A program made the translations under genes and the position numbers. DNA of 64,000 bases, from NCBI GenBank assembly GCA_007827375.1, contig VISH01000002.1:3249001-3313000 (forward strand), given 5' to 3'. The notes beneath the pieces are model-generated. The model was not told the origin of the DNA and ran no database searches. It saw nothing but the letters and a program-made list of their open reading frames with translations. Shown piece after piece: positions 55,171-64,000 of this stretch (positions are counted from its first letter, which is position 1; each line of letters opens with the position of its first letter). This DNA comes from Alteromonadaceae bacterium 2753L.S.0a.02. Its GTDB lineage: Bacteria > Pseudomonadota > Gammaproteobacteria > Pseudomonadales > Cellvibrionaceae.

Positions 55171-58100
55171 CTATTTACGCCACTGCACATGTACAGCCTC
55201 CTTCATAAAGGGATATTTAATCACTGAGAAACTCCACGGCAGACGATCCAACAACACATCCAGCGCATGGGTATCGACCATTAACGACCAACCTTTTTCC
55301 TCGTCCTTTCGCAATGTACCTCCACGTTGCAAAAACGTTTCCTGCAAACCTTCTATACTGGTTGAGCCCAAAACGCGCCAATGTTGAATAACGGCTGTGA
55401 GCAAATCAGTACATAGCGTTTGTTCACCTGTATAGAGAGTCTCGGGTTCCACCAGTGAATCAGGTGCTAGGCCGCAAAGTAATTTAAAAAAACACCATAA
55501 GCTAGATTCGAAATTATGTTGCGCAAGAGTGCCCATGCAGAGGAAGTGCAATAACTGTAGCGCCTTTCCGCTAGCATTTTTCTTAAGGTTATTGTGGTCA
55601 AGCAGGTTCATACGCTCGAAAAGAACACCTGCATAAGGCGCTAGAATAACAATTCCAGCTGCTGCAACATTCAGAATACCTTCCGTTTGACCACTGAAGG
55701 ACGATTGTGGAATAGGATATTCTGGCCTAGGAAGCTTAGTAACAGACCGCTTGTTTGAAACAGGTGCCATGTTTAGCACAGGTGCGTTATCAATCTCCAT
55801 ACCAACATCCGATGCCGTTAAAGATTGCAGGATGTTTTGTAGTTCACTATTAAATATCTTATGCGGTGAATATCTGCCACTGTAAAGCTGTTTAACACAC
55901 AAACGGGAGAAACCCTGCATATCGAAATGTTGTTTATTTAGTTGCCAGTATTTGAAAACCGTCTGCAGTACGAGCTGTACGAACCGGTCTGTACTCGCGC
56001 CCCCCGAAACCAACAATTGCGACGCCAAATGATGGAAAATAGTTGCCAGCCACTGTTGCTCGCTCATACGGTTGTGTGAGAGCAAACGACTAGACCATTC
56101 TTGTTCTCCTACAAGCAACCGCCGCTCACAATTGCTCAATAGTAATCGCAACACCTGGGCAACTGGATAGAATAGCTGCACTTTTGTTTCACTGAAGGTG
56201 TAACACTGGTCCCACAACCATGCTTCGCCCCGAACCACAAGCTTCATTGCAGTAGACAATGATTCAGCTAATTTAGCAATTGGTTTATCGTCAATTCCAT
56301 ATGAAGAGAGTTTACTCTGTGATAATTCTTCAACTCCATTGGAGTTTTTTTCTTTTTCAGAAGAGTTTATTACCTTATCAGACAGGGATTTGTTGGAGAG
56401 TGGCAAACAAAAATCGCACACCTCCAAAGCCGATGAAGAAGAATTTCTAGGCTGCTCCCATAAATCTTTTACCGGCTGTTGAGTGAATTTTTCAATTCCG
56501 CTTCCGGAGTTATGTTGGGCTCGCTCGAGATCGATTAATTTACCTTGTAGAACATCCAGTATTAGTTGCAAATAAAAAGAACGCTTGTCAGTACATTCTG
56601 CCAGAGCGGATTGCAGCGATTTTCGCAACAATGTAAATCGACTTCTATTGTACCCCATTAACATGAATAACTGCTCGAACAGGTGAGCAAATGTAGACAC
56701 ACTTAAGCGCTGATATAACTGATTTCGGGAAATTCTCTGCTCGTTTATTAAATCTGTTAATCGTTGAAAATAAAACCGATGTTGCTCCCCTAAAAACTGA
56801 ATAAGTCCGCTAATTCTCTGTTGCGGAGGGTCGTCTTGCACAGTCAGCATCTGTAGTAGTTCAACATAGGCTCGCGCTCCAGTAACAGCACTGAGACTCT
56901 GACGTTGCCAGCGCCTTACATTCACATCATCTTCGTTATATATATATTCATCGTTTAATCTAATCTCACAACCGGAAATCGCAAGCCATTGTTTTCTAAG
57001 GGCAGTCGGAATTCGACTACGACTAAGATGCTGTTGGAAGCTTACAAGTAATGCCTGATAATTAAGATTATAATGGGCACTTAACTGCCGCAAAAGACTA
57101 CGCGCATAGCTACGTTGATTAAATTCGCTGCCTCGCTCTACCGCTAAATACGTAAACGTAAATTCGCGAATGGCTGCGTAAACATTCTGCGCATTGTCGT
57201 TTTGGCTGTTTTTCTGGGGTAAGTTTAGCTGCGATTTTTTTTCCGTTAGCATAAGTCTTTTAATATGTCCTGCACCACGCCACACTTCCAATATTGACTG
57301 GTGTGAACCAGGCTCCATAACGGTCACTAAATCACATTGAATCGCCTCGGGAATATTTACCACCAGTGTCTGGCGATAGCGAAGATCCTGTAATAGAAGC
57401 CGGGTAAGAGAACGTAAATAAGGGATATTTAAGCATTGCAGTCTTTTCCAGGTGCTCTGATCGAGATCCCATACCCCTCGCTGGATCGCGTGAATGAAGG
57501 GCGTGTACAACTCTTTATTTAGCGCATAGTTATCGGTTTCTACTGATGGATTATTCTTTGAACATTCTAACGCATCATAGTCTACCTGCATTCGATTAAG
57601 GGTGCTCTTTATATCCCAACACAGATAACGAGGGTCAGATTTCCTATCTAGTAATATTTGCAACTCTTGTTGTACAATCTGCGGTGCCTGTTTGCTCTGA
57701 AACGCTAGCGTTCGAATATAATACTCGAGAAAATTCAATAGACATTCACGCGTATTATCCGCAGCCTTCGGGTTTAAAAAAAAACCTGTAATCATACTGC
57801 TGAATTCGCCTGGATGACTCCGTAATGCGATACGACTCTCCATCCACAGAGTCTCAATTAATGGAAAAATATTTTCCAGGTTCTGGTACAAAGAACGATT
57901 TAAGGTACTGCAAAGCTCTCGTCGCAAGGGGTCCGGCAATGCTCCAAGCTGAGTTGCTAGAGCCATCCCCCCTTGATCCCTACTGAATGAACGCAATATT
58001 TTAACCAGTCTTGTTCTATCATGACGTAATAAATACGAGATTTGCTTATGAAGCTCCCGTGGTAACCTAAGATCACTCCCAAAACTTAGCAATGAACGCT

Positions 58101-59244
58101 GTAGCGCCTTGGCGACTCGATGTGTTTCTAATTCATTGGATGAGCTATTTTTTTCATAATGAAGATACGACACTTCTCCTCTATCGGGTTCAGCAGTAAC
58201 TAAAATAGGAGCGTGTTGCTCAGAACCGTCTAATGTGGAGGCATATTGTTCAGGTTGCAATATGTCCAGAAAATCTGCTTTCAGGTTTAAAGGCATCTCA
58301 ATAAGAGGAATAATCGTTTTCAGCGTATGTGTGAGTACTTGAACGCTTAAATTATTATGGTGCGCCAATTGTCGTACTACACTGCGCATGTACATTTTCC
58401 TATTAAAGCGACTACCACGTTCGCAGGTAATATAAGCCAGACTGAATTCCACAAGGCAGGGTCGTGCTACCGCATCCAGGACTCGATGCACACTACATTC
58501 TTCAGTTAGTAGCAGCGCCGCTGTATCACTTTGTTGTTTTTTATTATTCAGTGCTTTAGATTCTCGAGGGGATAAAGCTGCTAAAGGTTTTTGACTGGTG
58601 TCTTCAAGAACGTTAATAAAACTAAGAATATATACAGCATGCAGCGGTTCCAGCAAGGTAATTAAATCATTTTGAACCACGGTGGAAAAGCGTTCTGCTA
58701 CCAATGACCTGTTTCCCCGGTTACGTAAATGGCGAAATAATTCCGCACGTAGTTGCGGCGCCTGTTCTTTGCTCCACAATTGCCAATGCACCTGCAACAC
58801 CTTAAAGGTGTCCGCATCGAAACTACCGCTTTCCGGTCGAGCAAACAAGCTTTGGAGTACAGCAATAAAACTATTATTACTAGCATTATTGATAGCTGCT
58901 TTAACTCTTTTTTCAGAGAACTCTGCTCGGCGCTGCTTATTGCAAAGAAAAGCATAACGTATTGCAGCTCTTAACTCCTGCTGCAAACTATCAACAAATT
59001 TACGTTTAAAATCTAACGGGTTATCAGCTTCAATACGCAACTGAATGTGATGGATGTAAATAACTGACGGGACTTCATCATCTGTTTGCCAATCCCGTGT
59101 GAGCGTACTAGACAATTCCTGTTCCAAAAGTGTATCTACTAGGGGCATCAAATCGTTACGTGTCCAAGTCGATATATCCCTCTCTTCGGCGCAAAATAGG
59201 CGGTGCGGTGCTACGTTAAATTCCAGCTTATGAATGCGATTCAC
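55171..59244 (-). CDS. Contractile injection system tape-measure-family protein
   Basis: A 1357-residue protein of the CIS_TMP family, which sets or controls tube length. The N-terminus MNRIHKLEFNVA with the later SVIYIHHIQLRIEAD fits the family. The C-terminus is typical: VILAPYAGVLFERMNLLD, LCGLAPDSLVEPETLYTGE, AVIQHWRVLGSTSIEGLQET, FLQRGGTLRKDEEKGWSL, and VLLDRLPWSFSVIKYPFM. There is an internal duplication about 430 residues apart: ITCERGSRFNRKMYMRSVVR matches LAVERGSEFNQRSYARSLLR. The GTG start (59244) overlaps the previous stop by 4 nt (GTGA). Confidence 0.9.
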   Translation of the reverse strand: MNRIHKLEFNVAPHRLFCAEERDISTWTRNDLMPLVDTLLEQELSSTLTRDWQTDDEVPSVIYIHHIQLRIEADNPLDFKRKFVDSLQQELRAAIRYAFLCNKQRRAEFSEKRVKAAINNASNNSFIAVLQSLFARPESGSFDADTFKVLQVHWQLWSKEQAPQLRAELFRHLRNRGNRSLVAERFSTVVQNDLITLLEPLHAVYILSFINVLEDTSQKPLAALSPRESKALNNKKQQSDTAALLLTEECSVHRVLDAVARPCLVEFSLAYITCERGSRFNRKMYMRSVVRQLAHHNNLSVQVLTHTLKTIIPLIEMPLNLKADFLDILQPEQYASTLDGSEQHAPILVTAEPDRGEVSYLHYEKNSSSNELETHRVAKALQRSLLSFGSDLRLPRELHKQISYLLRHDRTRLVKILRSFSRDQGGMALATQLGALPDPLRRELCSTLNRSLYQNLENIFPLIETLWMESRIALRSHPGEFSSMITGFFLNPKAADNTRECLLNFLEYYIRTLAFQSKQAPQIVQQELQILLDRKSDPRYLCWDIKSTLNRMQVDYDALECSKNNPSVETDNYALNKELYTPFIHAIQRGVWDLDQSTWKRLQCLNIPYLRSLTRLLLQDLRYRQTLVVNIPEAIQCDLVTVMEPGSHQSILEVWRGAGHIKRLMLTEKKSQLNLPQKNSQNDNAQNVYAAIREFTFTYLAVERGSEFNQRSYARSLLRQLSAHYNLNYQALLVSFQQHLSRSRIPTALRKQWLAISGCEIRLNDEYIYNEDDVNVRRWQRQSLSAVTGARAYVELLQMLTVQDDPPQQRISGLIQFLGEQHRFYFQRLTDLINEQRISRNQLYQRLSVSTFAHLFEQLFMLMGYNRSRFTLLRKSLQSALAECTDKRSFYLQLILDVLQGKLIDLERAQHNSGSGIEKFTQQPVKDLWEQPRNSSSSALEVCDFCLPLSNKSLSDKVINSSEKEKNSNGVEELSQSKLSSYGIDDKPIAKLAESLSTAMKLVVRGEAWLWDQCYTFSETKVQLFYPVAQVLRLLLSNCERRLLVGEQEWSSRLLSHNRMSEQQWLATIFHHLASQLLVSGGASTDRFVQLVLQTVFKYWQLNKQHFDMQGFSRLCVKQLYSGRYSPHKIFNSELQNILQSLTASDVGMEIDNAPVLNMAPVSNKRSVTKLPRPEYPIPQSSFSGQTEGILNVAAAGIVILAPYAGVLFERMNLLDHNNLKKNASGKALQLLHFLCMGTLAQHNFESSLWCFFKLLCGLAPDSLVEPETLYTGEQTLCTDLLTAVIQHWRVLGSTSIEGLQETFLQRGGTLRKDEEKGWSLMVDTHALDVLLDRLPWSFSVIKYPFMKEAVHVQWRK

Positions 59245-61808
59245 GGTGTCGCCTTTTTTTCTCGATTCATAAGGAATCCTACCAACTTGCGCGATAGACG
59301 ATTAATTTTGTCCGGGTTTTTAGACAACAGTTTTTCGTCACACCAATTTTTAAAAAGTACTTCAAACTTCTCCATTTGCGCGTAACCCAGCCAATAAATA
59401 CGAATGTACAAATGAGCTGGAGCCTCCTGTAAAATGATGTCACCCACATAGTGTTGAAAATCTATATCTCGAAATCTCGCCGACCACGCTGGTAGCAACA
59501 CGCTCACTTGATTGGTGTATGCCTTAATATGGGCAAGTCCTTCGAGAGTGGGACGCAGATGTCTATCCAATGGAAGTAATAGATTGTGCTCTATAAGGTG
59601 CACCCCCTCCATACTCATGTTCAGGTGCTGGATACAATAGCGCAGCTGATTGGCTGCCAATACAGCTTCCTTTTTGCTTTTAAAGCTGAGGAGGTACAAC
59701 CAATTTTCCTGACCCGAAGAGCACAAATTAATAAACAGTTCTAACTGCTTTTTATTTTTTACCTGGCCCAATCGATAATTGTCCAAGTTTGCGCCACATT
59801 GAAATAGCAGATCTTGTAGATTCTTCAGGTTTCCAAATGCGCATTGCTGCACATAGTGAAATGTTTTCCAACTCGCTTCATCTTTTACCTTACGCTGCGG
59901 CACAGGAACAAAATGTCGCGAAAATTGTGCATAGCTAACGTGCTCGATGTTTTGATAAAAGGCGGTGGCCAGCGGACTATCCGGGTTAGCATTCTTACCA
60001 TTAAAGTGATACCCCAGGGTTTCTTCGCTATGTGTAAAACCACGTTTTACCATGGGATATACGGTTGAAAGCCTGCGATCAGAGACACCCAATATCAGCC
60101 GCACGCGTTTTTCCAAGAAGGATAGATTAGTTTTACCCCAGCTAGAGACGGTATAATCAAAAGCTCCCGCGCGATTTTTTCCATATTCATGAAGTAACTG
60201 TAAATGCCGACGCTTGTCGTCGAGAAGCCTCTTCTGCTTTTCATCCTGAGAAAAATAGGGGTTGCGAAATTCCCAACCGAATACCTCGCGATCTCTGCCG
60301 TTCATAGCACACAGATAATCAAACACCCTTAATTTACGCTGCGGGTAATTATCGTAAGCTTCAAGCCCTAATAAAAATTTATTGTCTGGATTTTTCTGGT
60401 AGAGACTGCCGTTGCCAGATATCGTCGCTTCGTTTGATAAACCTGTTGGATAGGAGCACATCTGTGAAAGATCATCGGAAAAGAAATTCTTCACATTGTC
60501 CAGCATGGCGAGGTGATCCAGCATCAATTGATCAAACAACAGTAAATAACCTTTTAATTGCTTTGCTTGCGCTCTTCTTGCTGCTGGGGCGTGAGCAGGT
60601 ACGCCAAAACGGTTTATACCGTAATTGCTCGGAAAATGCTCCTTTACAGACACATATGAAAGTAAATCTTTTCGTTGAACCGGCCGCTTAGCTGCTGCGA
60701 TATTTTGCGACGCAGTTTTACGTTTTAGGCGACGCGTTTCTACCATCGCCTTATATTGGGCCTGTACTTGCGAAACGTCATGTGCCAATTTGCGGTGACT
60801 ACACACCAAACTTAATGCGTAATCCGTTTCCAATTCTGGAATAACCAAACGTAAAGTGTCATCCTGGGCGACACTCTCGGTGAAACTTAAAGATTTAAAT
60901 TCACCATCAGTCTGAATCCAAAGCCCGAGATTATCCACTTCCCTGACGCCATCAACATCATTCAGCGCAGCGATTAACCCGGCCATAGTGCGAGGCTCAC
61001 AAGCAAGCGCCAATGCTTCGTCTGTGAAATGTAAACTCTCTAGGAGAGGCCCCTCCACATTACCTGGCTCCTCGGCAGTTTCAACCTCCCCCAATAAGTA
61101 TGACTGTGCCCGCATGTACACCTTCGCCAATGTTTGCGATTCAATTGCCGACTCTACGATTGATTCGTCCACGTAAATATGCCCCTCCAGATATACGTGT
61201 TTATCTGGTGCAATTTCTACCTGATAGAGATCTTCTCCAAGATTACGAACACAATGAAAACAACGTATAACCTTTTTTCGCAAATAGGCGTGATGGGTAC
61301 GGCTGGCAACAGGTTCCCGGCTATGAACGCGTATGCTATACAACCAGGGAAATTCAATTGTGCGTCCGGCTTTTTCCCAATGTAAGTGCGTTCCTTTAAT
61401 GCTTACCCTGGAGAGATCGGGCACTTTGTCCAGGATATATTTGAGGATGTCGTCACGCGTTACGGGTCGACAACTTAGAGCTTCCTGAGGCGTAAATAAG
61501 CCATGCTTGTGCAACGCTAAACACTGATGGAAATCAGCAAGTATTTCATCAATATCATAACTGGTGCGGTGGTTAATATCGGTGAGTACATAACACAACT
61601 GCTCGAGAATAGTGACACCAGGGTCGTGTAAGTTGTAGTCTGTCCAAGCGTGTGATGCCAAGCGTTGCACTGCGCTTAACATCGCCTCACGAAATTTTTC
61701 GAATTCACCAGGGGCACGACGTCTTGCAATAGTTAACGTAGATTCTGGTAATCCGCCGTTCATCGATGTTAGTGCTGGCGATTTCAATGGCAGTGCGGCT
61801 TCAGTCAT
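59241..61808 (-). CDS. Baseplate J-like protein of the contractile injection system (Afp11/12-like)
   Basis: An 855-residue baseplate component (856 from a GTG at 61811). The J-like N-terminus is clear: ARRRAPGEFEKFREAMLSAV, then HAWTDYNLHDPGVTILEQLC and YVLTDINHRTSYDIDEI, a form of the DPGVTLLE...LTDLxxR pattern. The rest has recognisable repeats of the type but is diverged (KGYLLLFDQLMLDHLAMLDN, GWEFRNPYFSQDEKQ). It overlaps the fibre-like gene stop by 8-11 nt. In the particle it would join the wedge of the baseplate; the exact Afp equivalent is not certain. Confidence 0.87.
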   Translation of the reverse strand: MTEAALPLKSPALTSMNGGLPESTLTIARRRAPGEFEKFREAMLSAVQRLASHAWTDYNLHDPGVTILEQLCYVLTDINHRTSYDIDEILADFHQCLALHKHGLFTPQEALSCRPVTRDDILKYILDKVPDLSRVSIKGTHLHWEKAGRTIEFPWLYSIRVHSREPVASRTHHAYLRKKVIRCFHCVRNLGEDLYQVEIAPDKHVYLEGHIYVDESIVESAIESQTLAKVYMRAQSYLLGEVETAEEPGNVEGPLLESLHFTDEALALACEPRTMAGLIAALNDVDGVREVDNLGLWIQTDGEFKSLSFTESVAQDDTLRLVIPELETDYALSLVCSHRKLAHDVSQVQAQYKAMVETRRLKRKTASQNIAAAKRPVQRKDLLSYVSVKEHFPSNYGINRFGVPAHAPAARRAQAKQLKGYLLLFDQLMLDHLAMLDNVKNFFSDDLSQMCSYPTGLSNEATISGNGSLYQKNPDNKFLLGLEAYDNYPQRKLRVFDYLCAMNGRDREVFGWEFRNPYFSQDEKQKRLLDDKRRHLQLLHEYGKNRAGAFDYTVSSWGKTNLSFLEKRVRLILGVSDRRLSTVYPMVKRGFTHSEETLGYHFNGKNANPDSPLATAFYQNIEHVSYAQFSRHFVPVPQRKVKDEASWKTFHYVQQCAFGNLKNLQDLLFQCGANLDNYRLGQVKNKKQLELFINLCSSGQENWLYLLSFKSKKEAVLAANQLRYCIQHLNMSMEGVHLIEHNLLLPLDRHLRPTLEGLAHIKAYTNQVSVLLPAWSARFRDIDFQHYVGDIILQEAPAHLYIRIYWLGYAQMEKFEVLFKNWCDEKLLSKNPDKINRLSRKLVGFLMNREKKATP

Positions 61809-62697
61809 CACCTAAGCCCTCTTTTGCCTGGTCTGCTAGGGTAACGAATGTATCTTCGTCGCTCCACAAACGAGTGATATGAAAGTCGATTACGCAGGGT
61901 TCCGTAGTGGTAAATCCGTCGCTGCTATTTAGCTCGGTACCGTAATCACAATTAGTGCGAATTTGCAATTTGTAGCCATTTTTTGCGTCTTTATCTTCCC
62001 ACTGAAGCTTGATTTTATGCAGCAGTGAGTCGTGAAAAACTTGGGTGTACTTAATGCGGTTACGAATCCCCAACCACGACAACAAGTCGTTACTCTTGGG
62101 TTTCCAGGGGCAGTGGAGCGCAATTGCATGAATCAAGGCGTAACGTCGTTTCACTAGGTTTTGCGCACGGGCTACTACCTCAAATGCACTACCGCCCTGT
62201 ATATCGTCAACAATCGTTTTCCATTGTCCATCGGCCGGAACGGATTCAAAGGAGCGTCCATAACTTCCGCGACGTTCAAGGGAGTGAATACAGCCGTTTA
62301 CATCCAGCGTGGTTTGCGGTTTTTGAGTTCCAACACCAACACGCAACTGATTATCTCTACGAGACAAGCATAACGCCTCTTGAAGCTTGGCAGACTCCTT
62401 TTTATTAATTTCGATCCCAGACTGTATCTGGGCTTGCGTAGACCAAAGCAAATTACTGTGTTCACCCTCAAAAGCAACACGCCAAACTGCGAGGTCACGC
62501 TGCTGCTGGTGATAATACGAAGTTAGTGCGCGGGAGTCTGAATGACAGAATATTTTTACGCCATCGCGATTGTTTTTTTCAAAGCCATCGTCATGTAGAT
62601 TTATTGTAGAATCCACAAGATCGCGGAACATGGATGAGGTTGGAACAGCACCATCACCAAAAAAGGATTTTAAGGTACTACGATTTTGTTTAGCCAT
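61801..62697 (-). CDS. Fibre-like protein of the eCIS baseplate region
   Basis: A 298-residue protein. The N-terminus FFGDGAVPTSSMFRDLVDST is the opening seen in tail-fibre and baseplate-attached proteins with the form FFxTGxxPTxxQFxxLIDS, and a central LRVGVGTQKPQTTLDVNG is the short adhesin-like LGIGTxxPxxxLDVNG motif. The C-terminal 120 residues are not recognised. The ATG at 62697 overlaps the upstream stop by 8 nt (ATGGCTAA). A receptor-contact or baseplate-decorating role is inferred from the motif and position. Confidence 0.75.
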   Translation of the reverse strand: MAKQNRSTLKSFFGDGAVPTSSMFRDLVDSTINLHDDGFEKNNRDGVKIFCHSDSRALTSYYHQQQRDLAVWRVAFEGEHSNLLWSTQAQIQSGIEINKKESAKLQEALCLSRRDNQLRVGVGTQKPQTTLDVNGCIHSLERRGSYGRSFESVPADGQWKTIVDDIQGGSAFEVVARAQNLVKRRYALIHAIALHCPWKPKSNDLLSWLGIRNRIKYTQVFHDSLLHKIKLQWEDKDAKNGYKLQIRTNCDYGTELNSSDGFTTTEPCVIDFHITRLWSDEDTFVTLADQAKEGLGDD

Positions 62698-64000
62698 GAG
62701 GATTACCCTCACGCAAAATAAATGTACCACCTATTTCCATGGAATTTATTCCGACTGGTGTAGCAGCAATTTCCTGGGCATCTCCCTGTAGCAATAGAAT
62801 ATCGTGTTTTTGCGAAGGAAGTGGCAGCGTCCAGGGAAAAGAAGCATCTATAAAAAAACGATCAATATCGGATAAAGGGGTATTCTGCTGAAATTGCGCG
62901 GTATCTTCCAAACAAAAATATTGCTGTTTTTCTTCATCCCTATAGACCTTCAGCAATGACACCTGCGTAACGAACCTAACATACGATAATTGGCGGATAA
63001 AACTTTCTACGTCTTTGGTTCGTATGCGCCAGCCCAAGCCCGGAGATAATCCTGCGGGATTCCAGGGAGACAGGAATTGGCACAAATCATTGTTAAGCTG
63101 CTGAATACGCAAACCACTTCCTACGGGATCATTAAATATTACAGCGCAACGCACTCGAACAATTTCGTAACGGGCGTTGTGAACCTCAATTTTCACATTA
63201 GGAGAGCAAAGCGAAATCAAGTGCTCACGTATCTCAGCGAGTACCACAGCGTTTACGTGATGCCCTTGTGCATGAATATTTTGTGAATCTATCAGTTTGG
63301 GAGAGACCACTAACGAAAGCGTTCCTGGAACCGGTCTCGGCTCCCCCAACTTGCAGGCTGATAAACATTTTGCACGATCAATTTGAACATATTTCTCTAG
63401 CACGATTCGCTCGATATCCCAAGGGGTTATCGCCCGGTTTTTATGACGCAATTGTTCATTAATACGCAATGTAGCGCGGGCAACGGTTTCTTCATTACTT
63501 TGGTTTACTGCGGCTTCATACTGAAGGAAAGATTGCACCCCTGGGATTGTTGGCATCGCCTGCCATTTACTACTAATACCGGGTTTGTCGAATAGCGACG
63601 GAAAACGATTTAGTTTTAGCTGAGAATCAATTGAACGTACCGTGATAGCGTCAAACAGAATATTGCTCAACCCACCATAACGCGTTAAATTATCTGAAGT
63701 AGATATTCGAAACCAGAACTGATCGCCATGACCAAACCCTGTGTGACGTGCCTTGTCTGGCATAAGCTCTAAGACCACAATGCCGGAACGTCTAAAACCA
63801 TTGGTAGAATCAGAAAGTATCGCCGACTGTGGTAATTTTTTCCAACCGTTACGACTGTAGTAACACCAATCGATTTGCAAATGTTGAAATTCGCTTTGCG
63901 GGGTACTGCCAATAGTTTTTATTTGAAAATAAATATTTAGGCTATCTGCGCCATCAATGATCTCGTACGAAATAAATAGATTACCATCTTCCGGCCATTC
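62690..64000 (-). CDS. Baseplate J-like protein of the injection system, N-terminus beyond window
   Basis: The frame is open from the right edge to the stop at 62690 (436 residues seen); translation of 63881-64000 continues it without a stop, so the TTG at 63880 is probably not the start. The C-terminal half shows the J-like motif HKNRAITPWDIERIVLEKYV followed by IDRAKCLSA, and EVHNARYEIVRVRCAVIFND, a pattern of the Afp11/gpJ-like C-terminus. Being the most upstream gene in the window on this strand, it implies that the sheath, tube and remaining baseplate genes lie further right. Confidence 0.82.
   Translation of the reverse strand, partial: EWPEDGNLFISYEIIDGADSLNIYFQIKTIGSTPQSEFQHLQIDWCYYSRNGWKKLPQSAILSDSTNGFRRSGIVVLELMPDKARHTGFGHGDQFWFRISTSDNLTRYGGLSNILFDAITVRSIDSQLKLNRFPSLFDKPGISSKWQAMPTIPGVQSFLQYEAAVNQSNEETVARATLRINEQLRHKNRAITPWDIERIVLEKYVQIDRAKCLSACKLGEPRPVPGTLSLVVSPKLIDSQNIHAQGHHVNAVVLAEIREHLISLCSPNVKIEVHNARYEIVRVRCAVIFNDPVGSGLRIQQLNNDLCQFLSPWNPAGLSPGLGWRIRTKDVESFIRQLSYVRFVTQVSLLKVYRDEEKQQYFCLEDTAQFQQNTPLSDIDRFFIDASFPWTLPLPSQKHDILLLQGDAQEIAATPVGINSMEIGGTFILREGNPHG

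Noticed and set aside
1..64000. tRNA, rRNA, insertion sequences, prophage integrase or attachment sites
   Set aside because: None could be recognised by reading; a covariance-model and IS search would be needed to exclude small ones.

Overview
The window reads as chromosomal DNA of a marine, polysaccharide-degrading gammaproteobacterium, most like the Cellvibrionaceae (Saccharophagus/Teredinibacter/Cellvibrio). That placement is inferred from the tilS-pyrG-kdsA-eno and ftsB-ispD-ispF-truD-pcm housekeeping blocks, a GH3/GH67 xylan-side-chain operon, and a very large secreted calcium-repeat protein. No rRNA, tRNA, CRISPR array or insertion sequence was recognised.

Layout. (1) 1-3184, minus strand: ftsB, ispD, ispF, truD and pcm (pcm cut by the left edge). 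surE is missing from its usual place between truD and pcm, and both IspD and IspF have lost residues normally essential for catalysis. (2) 3338-10439, plus strand: DNA photolyase, haem-containing fatty-acid cis/trans isomerase, and a GH15/phosphorylase-kinase-like protein. (3) 10664-18598: a 2644-residue secreted protein made of thrombospondin-3/calcium-type repeats, with three identical 855-bp tandem units, then FG-GAP repeats and a C-terminal beta-rich domain. (4) 18666-32270: YceI lipoprotein, GH3-PA14 and GH67 xylan enzymes, a K+-independent type H+-pyrophosphatase, ackA-pta, and small envelope or unknown proteins. (5) 32365-37742, minus strand: tilS, pyrG, kdsA and eno. In many gammaproteobacteria eno is followed directly by ftsB, so about 29 kb separates two halves of a normally continuous cluster, with order and strand preserved. 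(6) 37793-40717: an S9 peptidase and a LysR regulator.

(7) 41389-48834, minus strand: the most unusual part. It is a tight five-gene operon encoding, in transcription order, a pentameric-ligand-gated-channel-like protein, a SAM methyltransferase, a cyclic-nucleotide-binding domain fused to an SLC13-type transporter, a membrane-tethered or exported ABC_sub_bind-type solute-binding protein, and a fusion of a type-I periplasmic binding protein, a beta-rich region and an MscS channel. Junctions are 27 and 21 nt gaps, a 4-nt ATGA overlap and an 8-nt overlap. I infer a periplasmic ligand-sensing channel/transport system.

(8) 49290-64000, minus strand: the distal half of an extracellular contractile injection system (eCIS) locus: a baseplate-J-like protein (cut by the right edge), a fibre-like protein, a second baseplate protein, a long CIS tape-measure-family protein, an AAA+ ATPase, a membrane protein with peptidoglycan-binding-like and GH18-like regions, a DUF4157 protein and a small candidate cargo protein. 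Sheath, tube and the remaining baseplate genes would be expected to the right of the window.
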